This document shows, in pieces, positions 16,523 to 25,406 of a DNA stretch of 64,000 bases (position 1 is its first letter; each line of letters starts with the position of its first letter). Made by a program: the position numbers and the translations under genes. The DNA lies in assembly GCA_023421505.1 (NCBI GenBank), contig JAEZTJ010000053.1, forward strand, positions 33,639-97,638, read 5' to 3'. The notes beneath the pieces were generated by a model. It was not told the origin of the DNA and searched no databases. It was given only the letters and a program-made list of their open reading frames with translations. The DNA comes from Bacillota bacterium (GTDB lineage Bacteria > Bacillota > Clostridia > Lachnospirales > Lachnospiraceae).

Positions 16523-19240
16523 ATGATACAGTTTAAGAAGATAATAAAAGCTACTAATGATAAAAAAAGCCTAACGCGTCATATTAAAATGAAAATCGGT
16601 TTAATGATAATTACTTCTTTTTTTCTTGCAGGTATGCCGATCGATACTGCTGATGCAGTAACCGGATTAAAAATATATAATTACACCACCAAAAAGACAA
16701 CAACCTATATGGATAAACAGATTAAAGTAACCTTAAACGAAGCCACCATTGGTAGTTCTAAATATCCTGGAATTTTAGTAAATGGTACCGCTTTACTTCC
16801 CTATTATGATATATTTGCTTCTTCATCGATTGCTGCAGATTGTAGCTATAGTGAAAAAACAGGTAATATCATGATTTCAAAGTACGGTAAGAAAATCGAG
16901 ATGAAAATCGGCAGCAAGAATGCGAAGGTAAATGGTAAATCCTATACTATGCCGGTTGCTCCGGTAAAAGTAAAATATGTCTCAGCAAATACGGCAAAGG
17001 TACTAGTTCCATCAAGATTTGTTTCAGAAAATTTAGGACTTGGTTATACCTGGTATAGTAATAAGAATACCGTAGCAATAACGAAATCTGCTATGCAGCT
17101 TTCCTATAACGGTGGAAAGAAATTTGATTATACCGGTGCAACAGGTAAGGTTACAATTGACGGTAAGAGTATTAACCTTGGCAAAACCCCCAGTATTATT
17201 ATCGAAAACACTGCAATGCTTAGTGCCTATAAGGTTTTTGCATGTGCAGATATTGATGCTGATTATACCTATAATAAATCCAACCAGAAGGTAACCCTTG
17301 TCCGGGATGGAAAAGTTCTTGAGATGACCATCGGAAGCAAAACAGCTTATTTAAATAAAAAACCGCTGACCTTGAGTGCCGCTCCGATCTATGTCACTAA
17401 TTATGAAACAAATACTTCTTACGTAATGGTTCCGGGTAGCATCACAGCTTCCAGCCTAGGTTTTAACTACAGCTGGAATAATACAACAAGAACCTCCATT
17501 ATCACCTCGCGTAATGCTGCCGACTCGGAAGATAATTCCCAAAATGATACACCCGAAGCCCCTGAGTTGGGAGATTCCGGAGATATCAGTGAAACAGGCA
17601 CAATATTAGGCCAATGGAGTGCTCCCGAAGCCTTGTATGGTATCAGTAACGGCACATATGAGATAAATACCGGAGATAGCGTATTCAATCAAGCCATGAT
17701 AAATTCGGTTACCCGTGATTACAATAATGCCAGAACGAATTCTGAGACCTACCTGCTTCAGGCCAGTTCTCCCTTCAGTAAGATTACATCAACAAAATCA
17801 GGTAACATAATTACACTAATATCAGAAAACACAAGCTGTATGGATCAGAATTATCCTTTCTACGGTATTTCAAGTAACCTGATAAATAAAATTACTACGT
17901 ACAATCAAGTTACGACCTCAAGTTCCAGAATTGACATTGAACTGCTGCAGGAGAACTGCCAGTATGATATTGCTTTATCCCCGGATAAACAGCAGTTATC
18001 TATTACCGTTTATACGAATGCATTAACCTCAGTAGCTGTGGGAACGAACGATACGGGCGATTATCTCGTGTTAAATGGCATCAGCCCGCTTAACGCTTCG
18101 ATCACGGAGATGCCCGGCCTTATCTATATTGACCTTCCTCATACGGTAAATTGTCTGGGGGATTTGAATGTACCGCTTCAGGGTTCAAAATATATCAAAC
18201 AATTATTTTCCACTAGTACTGTGGAAAAAACACAAATCGTTCTCTCCTTAAATGCCGGATATCAATATTATAAGCAGGAGAACGGTAATCAGTTAACCTT
18301 ATCCTTTCTACCTGGGAACGGTGGCATAAGTCAACCGGATTTACCGCCAGCCGCAGAGGATACGAGTAAATACGAAATAACCCTTCCGAAGCCCGAAGGC
18401 GTTACCTCCTCAATGATTACGGATGAAGACTTTTATTTTAATCATTACTTTGTCGTAAAACTTCAGGGAGATTATACCAGTTTAATCAATACAAACAGCA
18501 TTATCAATAACTCCAATACAGTAAGTAAGATAGATGTTTCTCTAGATAACAATGGAAATACCGTAATTAAAATCTCTACTACTAAATTACAGGGTTATCT
18601 GCTTACTTACGATAATGATAATATCTATATAGATATCGGAAATCCGAGAGATATTTATAAAAATATCGTTGTACTTGACCCAGGTCATGGCGGATCTGCA
18701 ACCGGTACCAGCAAGAATGGTATTTACGAAAAAGATATTAACTTTCAGATACTTTACACCATAGGTAAGAAATATTTCAATCAGGATGCTTCAAAGCTTA
18801 AGGTTTATTACACGTTGACCTCTGATGTGGATATGACCTTAAATGATCGTGCTGCTTTTGCTTCCAAGGTTGGTGCGGATCTATTCGTAAGTCTTCATAT
18901 GAATTCGGCACAGGGTGCTCCAAATGCTAAGGGTACAGAGGTATATTATTCACATAATAATAATTCGCCTAATCAGGCTGGTTTAACCAGTGAGAAATTA
19001 GCTTCCTATTTTAACCAGAATATTGTTAATGCTCTGGGTTCGAATAACCGTGGGGTAAAAGAAAATGTCTTTGTAGTAATTAATATCAATACCGTTCCGG
19101 CTGTATTGATTGAGCTTGGCTTTTTATCTAATACCAGTGATTTTGCCATGATTATGGATGAAGCAAATCAGGAGATTACAGCTGAGACAATCTATAATAC
19201 TTTATTAGAAGTATTTGAAGAATATCCTACAGGAAGATAG
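16523..19240 (+). CDS. Secreted N-acetylmuramoyl-L-alanine amidase (Amidase_3)
   Basis: A 905-residue cell-wall hydrolase preceded by AGGAGGAC. An N-terminal basic stretch and hydrophobic segment (IGLMIITSFFLAGMPIDTADA) form a signal peptide. Two copper-amine-oxidase-N-like domains follow (about 40-190 and 195-335; both end in VLVPSRFVSENLG-type or VMVPGSITASSLG-type motifs). Next come an acidic linker near 340-355 and an AMIN-like region (about 360-610). The catalytic Amidase_3 domain runs from about 711. Zinc ligands are seen in VVLDPGHGG (His), GIYEKDINF (Glu) and LFVSLHMNSAQG (His); the catalytic Glu is in AVLIELGFLSN. It should cleave the peptide stem from peptidoglycan at the cell surface. 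Confidence 0.9.
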   Translation: MIQFKKIIKATNDKKSLTRHIKMKIGLMIITSFFLAGMPIDTADAVTGLKIYNYTTKKTTTYMDKQIKVTLNEATIGSSKYPGILVNGTALLPYYDIFASSSIAADCSYSEKTGNIMISKYGKKIEMKIGSKNAKVNGKSYTMPVAPVKVKYVSANTAKVLVPSRFVSENLGLGYTWYSNKNTVAITKSAMQLSYNGGKKFDYTGATGKVTIDGKSINLGKTPSIIIENTAMLSAYKVFACADIDADYTYNKSNQKVTLVRDGKVLEMTIGSKTAYLNKKPLTLSAAPIYVTNYETNTSYVMVPGSITASSLGFNYSWNNTTRTSIITSRNAADSEDNSQNDTPEAPELGDSGDISETGTILGQWSAPEALYGISNGTYEINTGDSVFNQAMINSVTRDYNNARTNSETYLLQASSPFSKITSTKSGNIITLISENTSCMDQNYPFYGISSNLINKITTYNQVTTSSSRIDIELLQENCQYDIALSPDKQQLSITVYTNALTSVAVGTNDTGDYLVLNGISPLNASITEMPGLIYIDLPHTVNCLGDLNVPLQGSKYIKQLFSTSTVEKTQIVLSLNAGYQYYKQENGNQLTLSFLPGNGGISQPDLPPAAEDTSKYEITLPKPEGVTSSMITDEDFYFNHYFVVKLQGDYTSLINTNSIINNSNTVSKIDVSLDNNGNTVIKISTTKLQGYLLTYDNDNIYIDIGNPRDIYKNIVVLDPGHGGSATGTSKNGIYEKDINFQILYTIGKKYFNQDASKLKVYYTLTSDVDMTLNDRAAFASKVGADLFVSLHMNSAQGAPNAKGTEVYYSHNNNSPNQAGLTSEKLASYFNQNIVNALGSNNRGVKENVFVVININTVPAVLIELGFLSNTSDFAMIMDEANQEITAETIYNTLLEVFEEYPTGR

Positions 19241-19362
19241 CCAATTTGACTAAGGATTAGGGTATGAAAGCCCTTTACAAATTTAACACGTAAAATGAAC
19301 ACGCTTTCTCTTAATAAAGCTTGTGATATACGCAGCTTAAATTAGCATATACAGTAAAAAAC

Positions 19363-19407
19363 AAAAAGATGAAGTTTCCAGATAATGATAGGAGCTTCAT
19401 CTTTTTT
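19363..19407. terminator. Bidirectional terminator
   Basis: AAAAAGATGAAG and CTTCATCTTTTTT form a stem with A-rich and T-rich flanks. It lies between the convergent amidase and manganese transporter genes and can serve both strands. Confidence 0.8.
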
Positions 19408-19467
19408 AGCTTAATGAATTGATATATTTCATCACATTTAAGAATACAAATAGTATTAACAGTCGTC

Positions 19468-20775
19468 TTATACTGCATTTGTAAAGGTCAAATATAATAA
19501 CAAAGCATTAGCCAGGATGATAACGGTCGAGATAACCCATCCCATAATATTTGTGATAGTTTTATTCTTCAGTGTGCCCATTAAATCCTTCCTTCTTGTT
19601 ATTAGAAGCATCGGAATAATAGCAAAGGGTAGAATAAAGCTTAGCGTAACCTGACTAAATACAAGTGCAAGCATGGGATTAACACCCAGAATAATAATAA
19701 GCATTGCCGGAAACATTGTAATTAACCGCGTTATATTATCATTGATTTTAAGACCTACAAATCCCTGCATAATAGTTTGGCCTGCCATCGTTCCGACAGC
19801 AGAAGAGCTTAGTCCGGAGGATATTAGTGCAATACCAAAAGCACCGCTGCTGGCTGCACCCAGCAAAGGATACAAAGTCTGCTGCGCCTGTTCTATTGAT
19901 TCAACAACAATCCCATTCCTATGGAATACGGCTGCCGATACAATTACCATAGCTGCATTGATAATAAAAGCGGTATTCATTGCTATGATAATATCCATTC
20001 TCTCCATCTTTAAATATTTCTTTTTTTCCACTTCTGATAAATTCCTATTCCTATGCTGTACCAGCTTGGAATGCAGATAAATGACATGTGGCATTACCGT
20101 TGCACCAAGCATACCTACCGCAATTAATACGGCTTCTCCATTCGGTACAGAGGGAAGAAGAATATGCAGTCCGACAGCTGACCAATCCGGTTTTGCAAGA
20201 AATAGCTCTAATGCATACGAGATACATATAATTGCTACCATGATTGATATAATCACTTCTACAATTCTCTGTCCGTATTTTCCAAGATATACTATAAAAA
20301 ATGTGATAACTGCTGTAAGCAATCCGGAATATGCCATAGGGATATGAAACAGTAGATAGAAGCCCAGCGTACTTCCAAGAAACTCTGCCAGATCTGTTGC
20401 CATTGCAGCTAACTCTGCAATGATCCAAAAGCACCAATTGGTTCTCCTTTTAAAGACCCTTCCGCACATTTCCGGAAGCGTATGACCGGTTGCAATCCCA
20501 AGCTTAGCAGACATCGTCTGTAAAAAGATCGCCATAAGATTACTCCATAAGATCACCCAGAGTAGCGTATAGTTAAACTTTGAACCTCCGCTGATATTTG
20601 TCGCAAAATTACCGGGATCAATATATGCAACGCTAACAACAAAAGCAGGGCCGAGAAATTTAAATAAGTTTTTTACCCTGCTTATCCTGCAAGCTTTCTT
20701 CTCCGTATTAATATTTCTTAATATTAAATGCTCAGACGTTGGGTTAATTGACTGAACATAATTGTCATCCAACAT
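19468..20775 (-). CDS. mntH: NRAMP-family manganese/divalent metal transporter
   Basis: A 435-residue membrane protein with about eleven hydrophobic segments. Both metal-site motifs of the NRAMP family are present: DPGN at residues 53-56 in VAYIDPGNFATN (helix 1) and MPH at 228-230 in GATVMPHVIYLHS (helix 6). It should import Mn(II), possibly with Fe(II), by proton symport. The start is ATG 20775 with an AGAGGTG ribosome site. The upstream DNA carries a DtxR/MntR-type palindrome, and a short MntR-like regulator is encoded 6 kb away at 26891. That supports manganese control. Confidence 0.92.
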   Translation of the reverse strand: MLDDNYVQSINPTSEHLILRNINTEKKACRISRVKNLFKFLGPAFVVSVAYIDPGNFATNISGGSKFNYTLLWVILWSNLMAIFLQTMSAKLGIATGHTLPEMCGRVFKRRTNWCFWIIAELAAMATDLAEFLGSTLGFYLLFHIPMAYSGLLTAVITFFIVYLGKYGQRIVEVIISIMVAIICISYALELFLAKPDWSAVGLHILLPSVPNGEAVLIAVGMLGATVMPHVIYLHSKLVQHRNRNLSEVEKKKYLKMERMDIIIAMNTAFIINAAMVIVSAAVFHRNGIVVESIEQAQQTLYPLLGAASSGAFGIALISSGLSSSAVGTMAGQTIMQGFVGLKINDNITRLITMFPAMLIIILGVNPMLALVFSQVTLSFILPFAIIPMLLITRRKDLMGTLKNKTITNIMGWVISTVIILANALLLYLTFTNAV

Positions 20776-20906
20776 AATTTAGGCACCTCTTTTCCATATC
20801 ATTCCTTTTATATATGTAAAAATGACTGGTTGAGCGATACTGTTACAGTAATTTTCTTTTTTGCTGACACCTAGCACTATAGTGCTGACGTTATCATAAT
20901 CTACGG

Positions 20907-20926
20907 AAATTAGCCCAGCCTAATTT
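20907..20926. promoter_or_regulatory. DtxR/MntR-type operator upstream of mntH
   Basis: AAATTAGCCCAGCCTAATTT is a palindrome with 7-bp arms AAATTAG and CTAATTT, similar to DtxR-family metal-regulator boxes. On the minus strand a TATGAT hexamer follows within about ten bases, so a bound repressor would cover the promoter. A second palindrome, AGCACTATAGTGCT, lies at about 20873-20886 between operator and gene. Confidence 0.55.
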
Positions 20927-21012
20927 ATATATCTAAGTTACATTATGTCAGTCGAATAGATTATGTTACATTTTGCAGTCGACTTATTGTTATAAATCTT
21001 GAATTTAGCTAA

Positions 21013-21424
21013 TAACATAACATGCCTGCCCTTTGAATTAGTTTGTGCCGAGGATGACGCAGGCACAAACTTCCAAGTGTGAATTATTCTTATCAATAAT
21101 TCACCCTAACGCCCATGCTTTTGGGCATAAATCCTAAAGAATAGCGTCTTTTGCTATTCTTATAAAGGCTTGCATGTTCTTTGCAAGACTATTCACACTA
21201 TACTTATATTTTTAAGTTTATTACCTTACCGAAAATTGAAAGCTGCTGCATAGGTTTTATAGTTTACAATCACTATTTTTTTAAAATTTCATATGATAAC
21301 AGTAATAAATAAGAAGCTAGTATGAACAGTCTTGCAATGTTCATGCAGGCCCAAAGCCTTGCATACGAGGCAATTTAATGCCCAAAAGGCATGAATTAAT
21401 TCAAAGGGCTGGCATCTTAAGTTA
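21013..21424. mobile_element. 412-bp inverted-repeat element made of hairpins
   Basis: The ends are imperfect 31-bp inverted repeats (27 of 31 positions match), each containing GCCCTTTGAATTA. Inside are nested stems: GTTTGTGCC with GGCACAAAC; an outer AGTGTGAAT with ATTCACACT enclosing TGAATTATT/AATAATTCA and AAGAATAGC/GCTATTCTT; and ATGAACA with TGTTCAT. There is no ORF. It fills most of the 669-bp gap between mntH and the sugar transferase and ends 20 bases before the latter's ATG. It may be a non-autonomous mobile element or a structured leader RNA. Confidence 0.6.
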
Positions 21425-21444
21425 GTTTGGGAGTTGATTCTCTC

Positions 21445-22089
21445 ATGAATAATTATGATAAGCTATATAACAGATATATAAAACGGATGATAGACTTTCC
21501 GATAGCACTGCTACTTATCATCGTCTTACTTCCTGTCTTTTTTATACTTTCTCTTATCATAATGTTAAGCTCCGGGAGGCCGGTGCTATATATAGCCGAG
21601 CGGGGCGGTTATCATGGCAGAACCTTTAGAATCTACAAATTCCGAACCATGATTAAAAATGCAGATCAAGCAGGCGGTGGTACCTCAGCGTTAAATGATC
21701 AAAGAATAACAAAGGTAGGGAATATATTGCGCAAAACGAAGTTAGATGAGTTTCCGCAGCTTTTTAATATATTAAAAGGAGATATGAGCTTTGTTGGCCC
21801 CAGACCGGAGCTTATAAAATATACTGTCGGATATAGCAAAGAAGAATTGATCATTCTGGAGGTTCGCCCCGGTATAACCGATTTTAGCTCCTTAACGTTT
21901 ATTAATCTGGATATCCTTGTAGGGGAAAGAAATGCAGATGAAGTCTATGAAAATGAGATCTTACCTGTAAAAAACAAGCTTCGGATGAAATATGCTGAAA
22001 CAGTATCCTTTCCTACCGATTGCCGACTACTGTGTATCACTGTCATTAAGGTACTTCAGAAGGCTTTTCATTATATCACTCATCGATAA
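21445..22089 (+). CDS. Priming undecaprenyl-phosphate sugar transferase
   Basis: A 214-residue bacterial sugar transferase (PF02397 type). The ATG at 21445 gives MNNYDKLYNRYIKRMIDFPI; an in-frame TTG 18 bases earlier overlaps the ribosome site. One membrane helix (ALLLIIVLLPVFFILSLIIML) precedes the catalytic part. Family motifs are YKFRTMIKNAD, LRKTKLDEFPQLFNILKGDM and SFVGPRPEL. It should transfer a sugar-1-phosphate from UDP-sugar to undecaprenyl phosphate, the first step of repeat-unit assembly for the polysaccharide locus to its right. The exact sugar is unknown, although diNAcBac-like or FucNAc products of the locus are possible. Confidence 0.9.
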   Translation: MNNYDKLYNRYIKRMIDFPIALLLIIVLLPVFFILSLIIMLSSGRPVLYIAERGGYHGRTFRIYKFRTMIKNADQAGGGTSALNDQRITKVGNILRKTKLDEFPQLFNILKGDMSFVGPRPELIKYTVGYSKEELIILEVRPGITDFSSLTFINLDILVGERNADEVYENEILPVKNKLRMKYAETVSFPTDCRLLCITVIKVLQKAFHYITHR

Positions 22090-22156
22090 TGGGCAGCTTT
22101 TTAAAAGCACAATTCCAAAATATCATTTATTATAAGCATTTATTCCGGAGGTATCT

Positions 22157-23110
22157 ATGGAATATTTAGATCTAAAGCATTCCGATTTAAAGGTATCACG
22201 TCTGTGTATGGGGGGTTGTCAGCTAGGGGGCTACGGATGGGGAAAGGTGCTGGAAGAAGACTTACTAAAAGCAGTTGGTACTGCTTTAGACTGCGGTATT
22301 AATTTCTTTGACACAGCGGATACCTATGGACTTGGAAAGTCTGAAGAAACCTTAGGAAATGCCTTAAGGGATCGAAGAAGTGAGGTAGTGATAGCAACAA
22401 AATTTGGTGTCCGTATTGAAAACGGGCGCACCTTTTATGATAACAGCCCCGAATATATAGCGCAGGCAGCAGAAGCCAGCTTAAGACGGCTGCATACAGA
22501 TTATATTGACTTATATCAGCTTCATTACCGAGATGAGAAAACGAGTATGAAAGAGATACTTGGTGCAGTTGAGAAATTAAAAACAAAAGGGTATATCAGA
22601 TACTTTGGCTTATCCAATCTATCAAATAAGGATATCACTGAACTAAAACAATATACCGGTCAGTTTATAAGCTTACAAAATGAATATAGTTTAGCTTGCC
22701 GTAAGCATGAGAAGGAGCTGCTGCAAGCATCAGAGGTAGTTGAGGTAACACCCATTACCTGGGGAAGTCTTGGGCAGGGCATCTTAACCGGTAAGTATGA
22801 TTTTCATTCGTCCTTCGGTCCGGATGATAGGCGCCATAGAGATATTTATGTGAATTTTCATAAGGAAAAGCTAGAAAAGAATCTGGAAATTGTAGAGGAG
22901 ATGAAAGCAATTTCTATAGAAACTAACAAACAGCTGCCTGCGATAGCTATTCGATTTATACTGGATTATATTCCAAGCTCGGTGGTGATTGCTGGCGTTA
23001 AGAATGCAAATCAACTGCTTATGAATATTGATAGTATGGATTGGAAGTTGACGAAAGAGCAGCTCGATCGTTTATCAAAGATTTCCTATCCTTCGGAGGG
23101 TTTTTTATGA
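22157..23110 (+). CDS. Aldo/keto reductase
   Basis: A 317-residue aldo/keto reductase with CCGGAGG nine bases before ATG. The catalytic tetrad is visible: Asp and Tyr in FFDTADTYGLGKSEE, Lys in VVIATKFGVR and His in DLYQLHYRD. The NADPH-binding C-terminal part includes AGVKNANQL. The stop codon overlaps the start of the transketolase N-subunit (ATGA), so the two are translationally coupled. In that setting it may reduce an aldehyde or keto sugar in surface-polysaccharide synthesis rather than act in detoxification. Confidence 0.88.
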   Translation: MEYLDLKHSDLKVSRLCMGGCQLGGYGWGKVLEEDLLKAVGTALDCGINFFDTADTYGLGKSEETLGNALRDRRSEVVIATKFGVRIENGRTFYDNSPEYIAQAAEASLRRLHTDYIDLYQLHYRDEKTSMKEILGAVEKLKTKGYIRYFGLSNLSNKDITELKQYTGQFISLQNEYSLACRKHEKELLQASEVVEVTPITWGSLGQGILTGKYDFHSSFGPDDRRHRDIYVNFHKEKLEKNLEIVEEMKAISIETNKQLPAIAIRFILDYIPSSVVIAGVKNANQLLMNIDSMDWKLTKEQLDRLSKISYPSEGFL

Positions 23111-23958
23111 ACAGTGAACAGCTTGCCTGGTTAATCAGGCGTCATGCGGTTGAGATGACTCATCTTTCGCACGGTTCTCATATTGGTTCCGTATTATCTA
23201 TCGCAGATTTAATTGCAGTCCTTTATCAGGATATAGCCGTACATAATCCGGAAAAACCGAAGCTTCCAAAGCGGGACAGAATTATTCTAAGTAAAGGTCA
23301 TGCGGGAGCAGCTGTTTATGCAGCTCTTGCAGAAGAAGGTTACTTTAAGAGAGAGGAGCTAAAGCTCCATTATGCAGACGGCAGTCGTCTTTCAGGGCAC
23401 GTCTCTCATAAGGGTGTACCCGGAATCGAATTTTCAACCGGCTCCCTGGGACATGGCTTATCTGTTGCTGCCGGTATGGCTTATGCTGCAAAAAAAGATA
23501 GGAAAGCACACAAGGTATATGTAATCTGCGGAGACGGAGAATGTGAGGAGGGAGCCGTATGGGAGGCTGCACTTACCGCGCATCAGTTTCAGCTTAATAA
23601 TCTGATAGCAATGATAGATTGTAATAAAATGCAGAGCCTTGGTTTTTGTGAAGACATTCTGTCCTTAGCGCCCTTTGCAAAGAAGTGGAGTGCTTTTGGC
23701 TGGAAGGTACTGGAGGTTAACGGCCATAACCACTCGGATATACGAGAAGCATTGATAGAAGCAGGAAAATCTATAGAGCAGCCTGTCGTTATACTGGCAG
23801 ATACCATAAAAGGAAAGGGCATCTCCTTTATGGAAGCCAATCTATTATGGCATTACCGGTATCCGCATGCAGGAGAGGAATATGACAGAGCCGTTCAGGA
23901 ATTATTAGCTCAAATACCGGAAGGAATAACAGACCCCTACCCTAGGAAGTCAGGGTAG
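23107..23958 (+). CDS. Transketolase, N-terminal (TPP-binding) subunit
   Basis: A 283-residue half-transketolase. The ATG at 23107 overlaps the reductase stop and follows TCGGAGGG; an earlier in-frame ATG at 23041 lies inside the reductase. The TPP motif is GDGECEEGAVWEAALTA followed by IAMIDCNK (GDG to N). Substrate-side His residues appear in LSHGSHIGS, SKGHAGAAV and SLGHGLSV. Split transketolases like this pair with a separate C-terminal subunit, here at 24295. The pair is separated by a folded repeat of about 320 bp. Its place between a reductase and a glycosyltransferase suggests two-carbon transfer to make an unusual sugar, though pentose metabolism is possible. Confidence 0.9.
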   Translation: MNSEQLAWLIRRHAVEMTHLSHGSHIGSVLSIADLIAVLYQDIAVHNPEKPKLPKRDRIILSKGHAGAAVYAALAEEGYFKREELKLHYADGSRLSGHVSHKGVPGIEFSTGSLGHGLSVAAGMAYAAKKDRKAHKVYVICGDGECEEGAVWEAALTAHQFQLNNLIAMIDCNKMQSLGFCEDILSLAPFAKKWSAFGWKVLEVNGHNHSDIREALIEAGKSIEQPVVILADTIKGKGISFMEANLLWHYRYPHAGEEYDRAVQELLAQIPEGITDPYPRKSG

Positions 23959-23960
23959 AA

Positions 23961-24280
23961 GCTTTTGATCCTAATCCAATACTATAGGATTAGAGTTTCA
24001 AAAGCCCCTCGAACAATTTAGCTTCGTTATTTTGCACAAAAAACCACTTATAGCCAAAGTGGTGTATAACATGGTTTGATGAGCAACTGTATGAAGTCGT
24101 TGGTACTTAAGCCCTGTGTTTTAGGGCCTTATGTACCATTACGTACTTCGCCCAAGCGGGAGCGTGTTGCGAACAAACCATGTTCTACATCACGATTTTG
24201 AAGATATAGATTGTGCAAAATGACGAATCACAAGATCTACATAGGTTTTTGACACTCTTATCCTAAAATCCAATACAAAA
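23961..24280. mobile_element. Long folded inverted-repeat element between transketolase genes
   Basis: This 336-bp gap has no ORF. Ends carry AGAGTTTCAAAAGCC and, inverted, AGAGTGTCAAAAACC. Inner pairs are ATTTTGCACAA (24029) with TTGTGCAAAAT (24211), ACATGGTTTG with CAAACCATGT, and GAAGTCGTTGGTAC with GTACCATTACGTACTTC. A near-duplicate of the flank, CCTAATCCAATAC at the left and CCTAAAATCCAATAC at the right, may be a target duplication. The left edge also forms the stem GCTTTTGA/TCAAAAGC. A second copy of the same sequence, inverted, begins at 63872. Confidence 0.7.
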
Positions 24281-24294
24281 CAGAAAGAAGGGAA

Positions 24295-25236
24295 ATGATG
24301 AGGGATAGCTTTGTAAGAACATTACTTAGCATAGCAAAAACGGATCCTAATGTTCACTTACTAACCGGGGATTTAGGATACGGTGTATTAAAGCCCTTCT
24401 TTGAAGAGCTGCCCGATCAATTTACGAATCTAGGAATTGCAGAACAGAATATGACCGGTTTTGCAGCAGGTATGGCCTTAGAGGGTAAGATTGTATTTAC
24501 TTATTCTATCGGTAATTTTCCAACCCTGCGCTGCCTAGAGCAAATAAGAAATGACTGTGCCTATCATAATGCAAATGTCAAGATTGTCAGTGTCGGAGGA
24601 GGTCTAGCTTACGGTGCTCTCGGCATGAGCCACCATGCTACGGAGGACTTAGCCGTGATGCGTGCTCTTCCCGGTGTGACTGTTCTGGCTCCGGGAGATT
24701 CTCTTGAAGCCGAATATGCTACCCGAGCAATCTATCTTAGGGAGGGCACCTGCTATCTACGGCTTGGCAGAGGAGGAGAACCGCAGCTTCATGATACCCT
24801 CAAAAATTTCCAAATCGGTAAAGCAATCAAGCTAAAGGACGGTAAAGATCTCGTAATTTTTACTACCGGTGCTATCATTGATGAAGTAATGGGGGCTGAA
24901 CGCTTATTGTGTAATCATGGTTTAAAGCCCTGTATTTATACCTTTCCGACAGTCAAGCCCATAGATACAGAAGTCATAAAGCAGTGCTCCTCACAATATG
25001 ACTATATCATTACCGTGGAAGAGCATAACAAAATAGGGGGCTTTGGCAGTGCCGTCGCCGAGGTGCTGGCGGAATTAGCGGATAGGAGAGCACGTATCCT
25101 TAGAATTGGAATGGATGATCAATACTTAAGTATAGTGGGAACTCAGTCGTTCTTAAGAGATTACTGCGAGCTTAGTGCAGCCAAAATATTCAAAAAAATT
25201 ATAGATACCGTTTATGGTAACCTCCAAACTAGTTAA
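24295..25236 (+). CDS. Transketolase, C-terminal subunit
   Basis: A 313-residue partner of the N-terminal subunit, starting at ATG after AAGGGAA. The pyrimidine-binding domain holds the catalytic Glu in FTNLGIAEQNMTGFAAGMAL. The region GGGLAYGALGMSHHATEDLA matches the substrate/cofactor channel of transketolase and DXS-like enzymes, and the C-terminal domain begins near LKDGKDLVIFTTGAI. With the N-subunit it should form an alpha2beta2 enzyme that moves ketol units from a ketose to an aldose using thiamine diphosphate. A mobile repeat now separates the pair, so expression may depend on read-through or a promoter in that repeat. Confidence 0.9.
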   Translation: MMRDSFVRTLLSIAKTDPNVHLLTGDLGYGVLKPFFEELPDQFTNLGIAEQNMTGFAAGMALEGKIVFTYSIGNFPTLRCLEQIRNDCAYHNANVKIVSVGGGLAYGALGMSHHATEDLAVMRALPGVTVLAPGDSLEAEYATRAIYLREGTCYLRLGRGGEPQLHDTLKNFQIGKAIKLKDGKDLVIFTTGAIIDEVMGAERLLCNHGLKPCIYTFPTVKPIDTEVIKQCSSQYDYIITVEEHNKIGGFGSAVAEVLAELADRRARILRIGMDDQYLSIVGTQSFLRDYCELSAAKIFKKIIDTVYGNLQTS

Positions 25237-25249
25237 AGTAAGTATTGAA

Positions 25250-25385
25250 TACCTAGTAGCTTCTATTGCGAAACGGAAGTAAAGTGCTAAAACACTTATG
25301 TTCATAGGAGCGCTGGAGCAAAGGAATAGTATATGTTGTTTATGCAGCTAATAAAACTATATCGTTTCGCTATTATTTATTATGT
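25250..25385. repeat. TGCGAAAC-family repeat, diverged copy
   Basis: ATTGCGAAACG at about 25264 faces ATCGTTTCGCTAT at about 25361. The right end shares TAAAACTATATCGTTTCGC with the short element at 39145-39228. The inner AGGAGCGCTGGAGCAAAGGA matches, inverted, the loop of the copy at 49917-50066. No clear direct repeat flanks it, so it is probably an older insertion. Confidence 0.6.
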
Positions 25386-25406
25386 ATTAAATAAGGGGGC
25401 ATCTGC

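Noticed and set aside
21013..21424. A known riboswitch or T-box before the sugar transferase
   Set aside because: No recognised ligand-binding core or T-box sequence; the long inverted ends fit an inserted element better.
23961..24280. A CRISPR array or tRNA cluster
   Set aside because: There are no evenly spaced direct repeats and no cloverleaf; the structure is one long inverted repeat.
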